Origin: Streptomyces cyaneus
GTDB lineage: Bacteria; Actinomycetota; Actinomycetes; Streptomycetales; Streptomycetaceae
DNA: 64,000 nucleotides
NCBI RefSeq assembly: GCF_004028635.1
Contig: NZ_RQJW01000009.1
Location: 352,180-416,179, forward strand
Direction: 5' to 3'
The translations under genes were made by a program, and so were the position numbers. Shown piece by piece: positions 24,176 through 31,295 of this stretch (position 1 is the first letter of the stretch; each line of letters starts with the position of its first letter). Under the pieces are notes generated by a model. The model was not told the origin of the DNA and searched no databases. It saw nothing but the letters and a program-made list of their open reading frames with translations.

Positions 24176-24793
24176 CTACGAGTCTCCGGTGAGGCCCAGG
24201 AGCAGCACGCGCGTGAAGCTGCGTACCCACTCCTCGTCCGCCGGCTCCGCGCTCACCAGGGTGCGGTGCACCACCGCGCCCGCCACCACGTCGAAGATCA
24301 GGTCCGCGGTGCGTGCGGCTTCCTCCGGATCCGTCTCCGGAGGAAGCTCGCCGCGTTTCTGGGCCCGGGAGCGGCCCTGGAGGACCAGGCGTTTCTGCCG
24401 GTCGACGATGGACCGGCGGATGCGCTCGCGCAGGGCGTCGTCCCGCGTCGACTCCGCCACCACCGCCATCAGCCCGCTCTTCGCCTCCGGGCGGGCCAGG
24501 ATCGCCACGAACTGCAGGACGACGCCCTCGATGTCGGCGGCCAGCGAGCCCCGGTCGGGGAGCTCCAGCTCGTCGAAGAGTTCCGCGACCGCGTCCACCA
24601 CCAGTTCGTTCTTGCCGGACCAGCGGCGATAGAGCGTCGTCTTCGCAACCCCGGCGCGCGTCGCCACGTCTCCCAGGGTGAGCTTGGACCAGCCCACCTC
24701 GACCAGCGCCTCCCGCGTCGCGGCGAGGATCGCCGTGGCCGCGGCGGCGCTGCGCGGGCGGCCGGGGCGGGCGGTGGAGGTGCTGCTCTGCAT
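24176..24793 (-). CDS. TetR-family transcriptional regulator
   Basis: A 205-residue regulator. The N-terminal helix-turn-helix is LTLGDVATRAGVAKTTLYR, followed by the usual W-x-K-N-E-L (WSGKNELVVDAV). The C-terminal ligand domain has a Cys-free helical bundle ending DLIFDVVAGAVVHRTL. I chose ATG 24793; a GTG/ATG further upstream would add 27 residues without family similarity. It is convergent with icmA and divergent from the thioredoxin-TPR gene. Two palindromes in its upstream region are good operator candidates, suggesting autoregulation. Confidence 0.92.
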   Translation of the reverse strand: MQSSTSTARPGRPRSAAAATAILAATREALVEVGWSKLTLGDVATRAGVAKTTLYRRWSGKNELVVDAVAELFDELELPDRGSLAADIEGVVLQFVAILARPEAKSGLMAVVAESTRDDALRERIRRSIVDRQKRLVLQGRSRAQKRGELPPETDPEEAARTADLIFDVVAGAVVHRTLVSAEPADEEWVRSFTRVLLLGLTGDS

Positions 24794-24807
24794 CCCACGA
24801 CCATATC

Positions 24808-24823
24808 CCCGCGATATCGGGGG
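24808..24823. promoter_or_regulatory. palindrome at the tetR promoter
   Basis: CCCGCGATATCGGGGG is a 16-bp near-perfect palindrome (one mismatched pair) centred on CGATATCG, 15 bp upstream of the TetR start codon. It would suit self-repression. Confidence 0.45.
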
Positions 24824-24886
24824 ATTCTGTGAGGTCGTGAGGGAGATCACCGGGGCGGGGTGTTCGGGAGGCACTCGATGCCATTA

Positions 24887-24903
24887 CGCTACGACTCGTA
24901 GCG
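24887..24903. promoter_or_regulatory. TetR-type operator candidate CGCTACGA-C-TCGTAGCG
   Basis: A perfect inverted repeat with 8-bp arms and a 1-bp centre, at about 94 bp from the TetR start and 136 bp from the thioredoxin-like start. A CTACG-N-CGTAG core is common for TetR operators in actinobacteria, so this could control both divergent genes. Confidence 0.6.
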
Positions 24904-25038
24904 AAAGCTCGCGATGGACGTACGCGAGCGTCAACACGCACGACGTGGGGTGGGGACCCGGCGTCGAAACAGCATCAGGCCGGACCGGCTTTCACAGTGC
25001 TTTTCACGTGTGCGCGGGGAACGGGGGAGGATAGACGC

Positions 25039-26013
25039 ATGCAGCCACGGAACATGTCCATGAGCGGAGTCGTCGACCTCGCCGCGGTGAAGGCGGCCCA
25101 GGAGGCCAAGGCGAAGGCGGAGCAGGCGCGTGCCGAGGCCGCCCGGCAGGGCGGGGGAGGGGCCGTGTCGCCCGCGGACCTCGTCATCGATGTGGATGAG
25201 GCGGGCTTCGAGCGGGACGTACTTCAGCGGTCCACCGAGGTACCCGTCGTCATCGACTTCTGGGCCGAGTGGTGCGAGCCCTGCAAGCAGCTGAGCCCGG
25301 TGCTGGAGCGGCTCGCCGTCGAGTACAGCGGCCGGTTCCTGCTCGCCAAGATCGACGTCGACGCCAACCAGATGCTGATGCAGCAGTTCGGCGTCCAGGG
25401 GATTCCCGCCGTCTTCGCCGTCGTCGCCGGTCAGGCGCTGCCGCTCTTCCAGGGGGCGGCCGGGGAGGCGCAGATCCGCGAGACGCTGGATCAGCTCGTC
25501 GCCGTAGCCGAGCAGCGGTTCGGTCTCACCGGCCTCACCGTCGACCCCGACGCCGAGCCCGGTGGCGCCCAGGCCGCTCCCGCCGCGCCGGCCGGCCCGT
25601 ACGACGCCCTGCTCGAGGCCGCCGTACAGGCGCTGGACGCGGGCGACTTGGGCGGTGCCGTCCAGGCGTACAGGAACGTACTGAGTGAGGACCCGGCGAA
25701 CACCGAGGCCAAACTCGGGCTCGCCCAGGCCGAGTTGCTCCAGCGGGTGCAGGGCGCCGACCCGCAGCAGGTGCGCAAGGAGGCCGCCGAGAAGCCGGCC
25801 GACGCGCGGGCGCAGATCGCCGCCGCCGACCTGGATCTGGTGGGCGGGCATGTCGAGGACGCTTTCGGGCGGCTCATCGAGACCGTGCAGCGCACGGTGG
25901 GTGACGACCGGGACGCCGTACGGCTTCGGCTGCTGGAGCTGTTCGAGGTCGTGGGCGCCGATGATCCACGGGTGGCGGCGGCGCGCAGGGCGTTGGCGCG
26001 CGCGCTGTTCTGA
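25039..26013 (+). CDS. thioredoxin-TPR co-chaperone (CnoX/YbbN-like)
   Basis: A 324-residue cytoplasmic protein. A basic/Ala-rich helical N-terminus (AKAKAEQARAEAARQGGGG) precedes a thioredoxin domain with the active site WAEWCEPCKQL near residue 75 and the cis-Pro in GVQGIPAVF. The C-terminal half (about 185-324) is TPR-like, with the YDALLEAAVQALDAGDLGGA repeat pattern. Relatives combine holdase chaperone and redox functions and hand clients to GroEL or DnaK. I chose ATG 25039 for its GGGGGAGG ribosome site; an upstream in-frame ATG lacks one. Confidence 0.88.
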   Translation: MQPRNMSMSGVVDLAAVKAAQEAKAKAEQARAEAARQGGGGAVSPADLVIDVDEAGFERDVLQRSTEVPVVIDFWAEWCEPCKQLSPVLERLAVEYSGRFLLAKIDVDANQMLMQQFGVQGIPAVFAVVAGQALPLFQGAAGEAQIRETLDQLVAVAEQRFGLTGLTVDPDAEPGGAQAAPAAPAGPYDALLEAAVQALDAGDLGGAVQAYRNVLSEDPANTEAKLGLAQAELLQRVQGADPQQVRKEAAEKPADARAQIAAADLDLVGGHVEDAFGRLIETVQRTVGDDRDAVRLRLLELFEVVGADDPRVAAARRALARALF

Positions 26014-26110
26014 CCGGGGCTTCAGGCGGGGCGGCGGCCCCGTTCTGACCAGTCACTAAACGCGCAGGCACGTGTTGCCCGAGTGAAAGATCTGCCGAGA
26101 GAGCATCAAT

Positions 26111-26148
26111 GCGGCCGCGCTTTACCAAATCTTGGTAATCGCGGCCGC
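26111..26148. terminator. two-tier inverted repeat after the thioredoxin-like gene
   Basis: Outer arms GCGGCCGCG (26111-26119) and CGCGGCCGC (26140-26148) enclose inner arms TTACCAA (26122-26128) and TTGGTAA (26132-26138) with an ATC centre. It can fold as one long hairpin about 100 bp past the stop codon. The AT-rich inner palindrome would also suit a repressor site. Confidence 0.6.
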
Positions 26149-26675
26149 AGTTACTTCGGGTAAGTCGAAGGCGTCGTTCTGTCGGATTCTGTCCAGCGAT
26201 TCTTGGATTTGTCCGGTCGCTTGACGCCACCCTGTGTGGCTGTCCGAGACCGACGGGTCGTTGTTCGGTTATCCGGCCGTTACTACTGAGTAACGAAGCC
26301 CCTTGTGCGGGCGGCGAGAATGCACCACGATCGGCCACGCTCGGTCCTTTCCCGTACCCCGACAGCCGGTTGGGTCGCGGGAGTTCCTGGGTCCCCACCG
26401 AGCAGAGTCGGCGGCAGTGGCGCCGGCTCTTGGGCAGGGGGGTCTTCGCTCATCCGGCGAAGCCTGTCCAGCAAGGTTGTGCGTGATGCGTGTCAGGCGC
26501 GACCAGTGGTTGTCGCTCGGGGGTGATCGCCGGTGATTCGGGCGCGGTTCGCGCCACCGAGCGCAGGCGCTCTCCTTCCCGAGGACGTAGCACTTCTCCC
26601 ATCCCTGCCCGGCTGAGCCGTCAAGTCGACAGTGGCAGCCAGGGCCAGGAGATGTACGTCCGAGAAGGAGGAAAT
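26149..26675 (+). other. 530-bp non-coding region upstream of the DUF6230 cassette
   Basis: No credible gene; short open frames lack motifs. It contains the GTTACT/AGTAAC repeat at 26279-26294 and ends with the AAGGAGGA ribosome site at 26665. It is likely the control region of the DUF6230 operon. Confidence 0.5.
26279..26294. promoter_or_regulatory. operator-like inverted repeat GTTACT-N4-AGTAAC
   Basis: Perfect 6-bp arms separated by ACTG, AT-rich against the GC-rich surroundings, about 380 bp upstream of the DUF6230 start. A TTACT-N4-AGTAA arrangement is typical of TetR-class lipid-related operators in actinobacteria (recalled, not checked). Confidence 0.45.
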
Positions 26676-27314
26676 ATGGAGTCCCAGGTGCGTGGCGGGA
26701 CCAGATGGAAGCGGTTCGCTGTGGTCATGGTGCCCAGCGTCGCCGCTACGGCTGCGATAGGTGTCGCCCTCGCGCAGGGCGCTCTCGCCGCGTCGTTCAG
26801 TGTCTCCGGCCAGTCGTTCAAGGTTACGACCGACAAGCTCGTCGGTACGGGTTTCTCGCAGTACGGCGCTCTTGACGAGGGCTACACGCTCACCGGCAAG
26901 AAGACGGTTCACCCCGTCGCCGTCTCGGGCTTCAAGTCCGCGACGATCAACAGCCTCTGCCAGTCCGTGGTCACCCCCGACGTCCCGCTGCTCGGGAGCG
27001 TCAGCCTGATCCTGCGGGCGGGTGAGGACCCGAACAAGCCGGTCGAGGCCAAGAACCTGTACATCGACGTGGCCGACCTCGAGGCCGACGCCACGTTCGA
27101 GAACATCGACATCGGTGTGGCTGCCAAGGACGCCAGCAAGGGTCCGGGCATGAAGGGTGGCGGCGAGCAGGCCAACCCCTTCGGGTTCGCCCAGCAGGCC
27201 GACAAGGCCACGCTGGTCGGCGTGAAGCAGACGGCGTGGGCGACCACCGCCGGAACCTTCAAGCTCAGCGGTCTGAAGATGTCGCTGTCGACGGGTGTCA
27301 AGGAGTGCTACTAA
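26676..27314 (+). CDS. DUF6230 family secreted/membrane-anchored protein
   Basis: A 212-residue exported protein. An N-terminal basic stretch and hydrophobic segment (RFAVVMVPSVAATAAIGVAL) form a signal peptide or anchor with likely cleavage after LAA. The rest is a beta-rich domain ending in Cys-Tyr, with a second Cys in INSLCQSVVTP, so one disulphide is possible. ATG 26676 has an AAGGAGGA ribosome site. It is the first gene of a three-gene cassette (DUF6230, DUF6114, Ser/Asp-rich protein) that I recall as conserved in Streptomyces. Function unknown. Confidence 0.82.
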   Translation: MESQVRGGTRWKRFAVVMVPSVAATAAIGVALAQGALAASFSVSGQSFKVTTDKLVGTGFSQYGALDEGYTLTGKKTVHPVAVSGFKSATINSLCQSVVTPDVPLLGSVSLILRAGEDPNKPVEAKNLYIDVADLEADATFENIDIGVAAKDASKGPGMKGGGEQANPFGFAQQADKATLVGVKQTAWATTAGTFKLSGLKMSLSTGVKECY

Positions 27315-27456
27315 GCACTCTGTGACGGGCGGGGGAGCCGATGGCGCCCCCGCCCGTCCACTCTCCGCCCGCTTTCTTCACAAGCGGTCACACGCACTAC
27401 AACTCACCACCACCGCACCACCATCACGGCAAAGCCGCAGCAGGGAGCTGTTTTCC

Positions 27457-28029
27457 ATGAGCGCCGAGACTCCTGCCGTATCCGGCCAGTTCACCCACAG
27501 GAGGACGCAGTTCCGCGCCTGGCGGGGTACGCGGCCGTTCTGGGCCGGTCTGTTCGTCATGCTCGGCGGACTCCCCATCGCCTACTTCCCGTACGCGAAC
27601 CTCCAGATCGGTCACCTGACGCTGGCCATGCAGACCGCGGGAGGCTCCAGCTCCCTGATCATCGGTGTGCTGCTCGTCGTCCTGGGCTTCACTCTCTGGT
27701 TCCAGAAGCACGTCCGCACCTTCGCGGGCGTCGCGGCGATTTTGCTGGCGCTTGTCTCCATCCCGCTGTCCAACCTCGGTGGCTTCCTCATCGGCTTCCT
27801 CTTCGCCCTCATCGGCGGGGCGATGGCCGTCTCGTGGGCCCCGGGCGCGCCGCCCGAGTCGGAGCAGGCGCTGGGGGACGTGACGGGAGCGGGTGGCGCT
27901 CCGGAAGGCCTGGACCCTGACACCACGGTCCTCAAGCCCGTCCAGGACACGGCCGAGTTGGGCAAGTCGAACGATCTGTCAGGAACGAGCCCGGCGAACG
28001 GGGCGAACGGGAGGCACAGTGCCGGCTGA
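27457..28029 (+). CDS. DUF6114 integral membrane protein
   Basis: A 190-residue protein with an amphipathic N-terminus (RRTQFRAWRGTRPFWAGLF), four hydrophobic helices between about residues 25 and 130, and a soluble acidic C-terminal tail. I chose ATG 27457, preceded by GGGAG. It lies 142 bp after the DUF6230 gene and overlaps the next gene's start by 11 bp, which implies translational coupling. It probably anchors or exports the flanking secreted proteins; this is inference from gene order only. Confidence 0.82.
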   Translation: MSAETPAVSGQFTHRRTQFRAWRGTRPFWAGLFVMLGGLPIAYFPYANLQIGHLTLAMQTAGGSSSLIIGVLLVVLGFTLWFQKHVRTFAGVAAILLALVSIPLSNLGGFLIGFLFALIGGAMAVSWAPGAPPESEQALGDVTGAGGAPEGLDPDTTVLKPVQDTAELGKSNDLSGTSPANGANGRHSAG

Positions 28030-29404
28030 CGAGGTGACCCACGGGACTGAGGTGGACAAGTCCCGTGTGAGAACCGGGCCGCGTCACGCGGCGCCCAAGA
28101 AGCCGCTGTTCACCAGGTTCCACATGCCGGCCGGCAAGGCGATAGCCCTGGCAGCGATGCCCACGGCGGTCCTCATGGGGATGGGTTTCACGCCCACCCT
28201 CGCCCAGGCCGACAGCAACAACGCGACGAAGCCGACGTCCAACAGCCTCACGGCCGACGAGTACAAGGACTGCGTGGCGGCCCTGGAGGACGGTGCCTCC
28301 GCGTCCCCGGGCGCAGATGAGTCCACGGACAGCGACGAGGCGGCGCAGCCGACCCCGTCGCCGTCGGCCTCCGCCGGCGAGGACTCCTCGGGCTCGTCCG
28401 ACTCCTCGGACGGTTCGGGAACTTCGGACTCTTCGGATTCCTCGGGATCTTCGGGCTCCGCGGGCGACTCCTCTTCGTCGGATTCAGGTTCCGACGACGG
28501 GGCCGAGCCGACGCCGACGCCGTCCGCGAGCAAGACGAGCGAGGCCCAGTCCGGCGACACCACCACGCCGAGCCCCTCGGCGTCCGAGAGCGGCGGCAAC
28601 CTGCTGGAGGACATCGGCGACGCGATCACCGACGTCTTCACGGGTGGCTCCGCCGCCGAGGAGAGCGCGAGCCCGACGCCGACGCCCTCCGCGAGCGCGA
28701 GCGAGGAGGCGTCCTCCGGCTCCTCGGACGCCGCGGACTCCGCCGGCAAGGACACCTCCGAGGCCTCCGACCCCGTCAAGGAGACCGCCGAGAAGGTCAC
28801 CGACACGGTGAAGGACACCGTCGACGGCGCCACCGACAAGGCGTCCGAGGCGGCGAAGGACACCACCGAGGCGGCTGCCGAGGCCACGGCCACGCCCAGC
28901 CCCTCCGCGAGCTCCGGCACGGACCCCGAGGACTGCCCGGCCGCCACGGACGAGGAGGGCGGCATCGACAACACCGTGCCGCTGCCCGACGACGCGTGGT
29001 TCCTGGACGCCAGCTCGCTGCTGCTGAAGGGTGCCGACTACCAGGGCATCGTCAAGGTGAAGACGGCCAACGGCTCCACCAAGAAGGTGCTGAAGTACGT
29101 CGTCTCCGACGGCGTCGACATCGGCGACCTGCACCAGACGGTGAAGGACAAGCAGTCCGGCAAGACCTACCACGTGCAGGCGGCCGAGGGCTCGACGTCC
29201 ACCTTCCGCAACGGCAAGGTCGTGATGTACACGGAGAGCATCTCCGGCAACCTGCTGGGCCTGATCCCGGTGACGTTCGACCCGGAGCACCCGCCGCCGC
29301 TGAACATCCCGCTGATCTACTTCACCAAGGTGAAGGTCGTCCAGGCCGGCCAGTTCGGCGGCACCCTGCACGTGCCCGGGCTGCACTCCTACATCACCGA
29401 CTGA
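28019..29404 (+). CDS. secreted Ser/Asp/Thr-rich repeat protein, third gene of DUF6230/DUF6114 cassette
   Basis: A 461-residue protein. GTG 28019 has a GGGAGG site and overlaps the DUF6114 stop. After a basic N-terminus, a hydrophobic segment (KAIALAAMPTAVLMGMGF) serves as a signal peptide. Residues about 80-320 are low complexity: Ser/Asp/Glu runs with five PTPTPSAS- or TPSPSAS-like units and a helical ETAEKVTDTVKDTVDGATDK stretch. The C-terminal 140 residues form a folded beta-rich domain (FLDASSLLLKG to LHVPGLHSYITD). It looks like a wall-spanning stalk with a terminal domain. A terminator follows. Confidence 0.8.
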   Translation: MPADEVTHGTEVDKSRVRTGPRHAAPKKPLFTRFHMPAGKAIALAAMPTAVLMGMGFTPTLAQADSNNATKPTSNSLTADEYKDCVAALEDGASASPGADESTDSDEAAQPTPSPSASAGEDSSGSSDSSDGSGTSDSSDSSGSSGSAGDSSSSDSGSDDGAEPTPTPSASKTSEAQSGDTTTPSPSASESGGNLLEDIGDAITDVFTGGSAAEESASPTPTPSASASEEASSGSSDAADSAGKDTSEASDPVKETAEKVTDTVKDTVDGATDKASEAAKDTTEAAAEATATPSPSASSGTDPEDCPAATDEEGGIDNTVPLPDDAWFLDASSLLLKGADYQGIVKVKTANGSTKKVLKYVVSDGVDIGDLHQTVKDKQSGKTYHVQAAEGSTSTFRNGKVVMYTESISGNLLGLIPVTFDPEHPPPLNIPLIYFTKVKVVQAGQFGGTLHVPGLHSYITD

Positions 29405-29457
29405 GCCGGGCGTCTCAAGCGGACGCCCCCACAAGCCCGTTCGGGAGCCGCACACCG

Positions 29458-29498
29458 GCTGTGGCCCGGTCCTCCATGTTTGGGGGCCGGGCCACAGC
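29458..29498 (+). terminator. terminator of the DUF6230/DUF6114 cassette
   Basis: A perfect 12-bp stem GCTGTGGCCCGG (29458-29469) with 29487-29498 and a 17-base loop, 54 bp after the stop codon. Confidence 0.75.
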
Positions 29499-29648
29499 TG
29501 TGCACGGCTCACGTTGAAGCTCCTTGTCGAGCCCCTTCAACGAACGTCGGCCCCCTGGTCTCCCTCCGCATGCAGGAAGGGATGCCCCCCTTGCGTTCCA
29601 GACCCCCGGGGGGTGCCCGTGCCCTCGCCGATGCCGCAGGAGGCTGAA

Positions 29649-30059
29649 GTGACCAGGCACCGAGAGGTGTACTGCGTCGACCACGAGGGCGACTTCGGCC
29701 TCAGCGGGTTCGCCGGGGCACTGAGCTCACCGACCGGCCCGCGCCGCGACGCGCCGACGGTGCCGGCCCTCGCCGCGCAGAAGGCGCGTGACGACGAGGA
29801 CGTCCAGCTCGGCAGGGACGTACGGCTCCTGCTGGAGTCACCGCTGCCGGACGAAACGATCCGCACGGTGTGGCTGGCCGCCGTACGAGAGCGCTTCGAC
29901 CTCGCAGACCAGGGTCTGGACATGCGCACCTGGCTGCACGAGATCGCCGGGGTGTGCCCGGCGCGCGACCGCGGTGGACGGGGGAGGAACCCGTCGTGCC
30001 GGAGGCGGAGTTGCGCGAGTCGGTCCTGGCCGAGATCAGGTCGGCGTCGCCCGCGCTGA
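29649..30059 (+). CDS. small protein resembling CdiI-type immunity proteins; C-terminus possibly frameshifted
   Basis: A 136-residue frame from GTG 29649 (AGGAGG ribosome site). Residues about 50-105 (LLLESPLPDETIRTVWLAAV, then FDLADQGLDMRTWLHEIAGV) resemble what I recall of contact-dependent growth-inhibition immunity proteins of actinobacteria. From about residue 107 the translation turns Arg/Ser rich (RGRNPSCRRRSC) and looks out of frame, while coding character passes to the frame of the next gene, which overlaps by 64 bp. Either the natural C-terminus is short, or a frameshift has separated two parts of one gene. Family call is tentative. Confidence 0.6.
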   Translation: MTRHREVYCVDHEGDFGLSGFAGALSSPTGPRRDAPTVPALAAQKARDDEDVQLGRDVRLLLESPLPDETIRTVWLAAVRERFDLADQGLDMRTWLHEIAGVCPARDRGGRGRNPSCRRRSCASRSWPRSGRRRPR

Positions 30060-30349
30060 CGCGCGCCGTCCCGGAGCGGGACCTCGCGCCCGCCCTCGGA
30101 CAGGTCGTCGCCGAGGTCGACGCCGACCTGGGTTTCCGCCTGTTCCTGCGGGCTCTCAAGGCCTACGGCTCGACGGTGGCCGAGGACCAGTACCACCGGC
30201 TGCTGGCCATCGGCGAGCGGCTTGCCCACCCCCTCACCGCCGTCTTCGAAGGACTGGACGTGCGGTGGCCGCCGCTCGACCCCGGCCGGCGGGACTTCGA
30301 GTTCGGTTTCGGGCTGCCGGGGCTCTCCCGGATGTTCGACGGGGAGTGA
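29996..30349 (+). CDS. small protein, MafI-like immunity candidate
   Basis: A 117-residue acidic helical protein from GTG 29996, which has a GGGGAGGA site. The motif LGFRLFLRALKAYG followed by RLLAIGERL is shared with the downstream gene (LGFRFLLRIVEAYE, RALGERF), so the two are paralogues. The helical pattern and size resemble MafI-type immunity proteins, but this rests on memory only. No toxin gene is adjacent. Confidence 0.6.
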   Translation: MPEAELRESVLAEIRSASPALTRAVPERDLAPALGQVVAEVDADLGFRLFLRALKAYGSTVAEDQYHRLLAIGERLAHPLTAVFEGLDVRWPPLDPGRRDFEFGFGLPGLSRMFDGE

Positions 30350-30461
30350 GACAGCTGGCGGCGACTCAGCCCTTTCCGACGACACGGTCGCGGCCCTGTG
30401 GCGCACCGCCGCACGGCGTGAGCGCGCCGTCGACGCGTCCGACCCGGCCTACCCGCCCTTC

Positions 30462-30752
30462 GTGTCACCGCCCCGCACCGACCTGACGGACCAGGTCGCT
30501 CGGGAGGTCCAGGACCTCACCCAGCCGCTGAACCGCGCGACGGGGATCGACGGCACGGCCGCAACGCTGGAGCGCATCGTGACCGCGATCGACTCCGGCC
30601 TCGGTTTCCGGTTCCTCCTGCGCATCGTCGAGGCGTACGAGATCCCCGTCACGGAAACCTTGTACACCCGATACCGGGCGCTGGGAGAACGGTTTGGCTA
30701 CGACGGGAGCCAGATCACCGACGCGGTGGAGGAACTCGTCGAACACGACTGA
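30462..30752 (+). CDS. small protein, paralogue of the preceding gene
   Basis: A 96-residue protein from GTG 30462, the only start codon after the end of the preceding gene. It shares the LGFRxxLR..xAY and ALGERF motifs with its neighbour. The same frame upstream (30365-30461) also looks coding (SDDTVAALWRTAARRERAV) and echoes the first gene's PDETIRTVWLAAVRER. It may therefore be the remains of a fused copy of the two preceding genes that has lost its start. No ribosome site is obvious before 30462. Confidence 0.55.
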   Translation: MSPPRTDLTDQVAREVQDLTQPLNRATGIDGTAATLERIVTAIDSGLGFRFLLRIVEAYEIPVTETLYTRYRALGERFGYDGSQITDAVEELVEHD

Positions 30753-30806
30753 GACGACCACGTCGACGCCCGAAGGCCGAAGGCCGAAGACCGCAGGAGA
30801 GACGTC

Positions 30807-31196
30807 TTGAGAACCCAGTTGAAACTGACCCGCGACGGCGACGCGTTCATCGCTCGGCTCGCGCCCTCCCAGGCGTCGGCGATGTACGAGGCGCTGAGCT
30901 ATCTGCGCGGACGGGACCACGGTGACACGGAGCTGATCCTCCTGGTGGGCGCGGGCCGGGAGGCGGTCGATGCCCTCCTGGAACGTCTGGCCGGACGGCA
31001 CACGGAGTCACGCGACTTCCGCCTCACCCTGGAGGAAATCCACATGGTGCACAGCGCGCTGACCGCCGCGCCCACCATGTTCATCGAGCGCGGTGGCCTC
31101 TTCGCGCAGGAGCCGTTCCACATCCGCCTGGGCTTCTACCGGGAGAACTTCGACGCCCTGGCGTACGCCGTCGTCCGGGCGGTGGCCGAGGCGTGA
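30807..31196 (+). CDS. hypothetical protein (TTG start)
   Basis: A 129-residue soluble alpha/beta protein from TTG 30807, supported by AGGAGAG eight bases upstream. I do not recognise the family. Visible elements are RTQLKLTRDGDAFIARLAP, a helix, FRLTLEEIHMVHSALTAAPT, and a C-terminal FYRENFDALAYAVVRAVAEA. It follows the immunity-like genes in the same direction and probably belongs to the same group. It converges on pyk with a shared terminator. Confidence 0.65.
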   Translation: MRTQLKLTRDGDAFIARLAPSQASAMYEALSYLRGRDHGDTELILLVGAGREAVDALLERLAGRHTESRDFRLTLEEIHMVHSALTAAPTMFIERGGLFAQEPFHIRLGFYRENFDALAYAVVRAVAEA

Positions 31197-31230
31197 CACC
31201 CGGCTGATGCCAGTGAGCGCGCAAAACGGC

Positions 31231-31261
31231 GAGGGCGCCCCCTGTCACAGGGAGCGCCCTC
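31231..31261. terminator. bidirectional terminator between hypothetical gene and pyk
   Basis: GAGGGCGC (31231-31238) pairs with GCGCCCTC (31254-31261), continued by CCCTG/CAGGG around a TCA loop with one mismatch. It is 34 bp past each convergent stop. Confidence 0.8.
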
Positions 31262-31295
31262 CGTGCCGTACGACGGCCTTGCCAGGCCCGTGCGG

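Noticed and set aside
28300..28930. Frameshift or low-quality sequence in the Ser/Asp-rich region
   Set aside because: The frame is maintained into a folded C-terminal domain, and the repeats are typical of surface stalk proteins.
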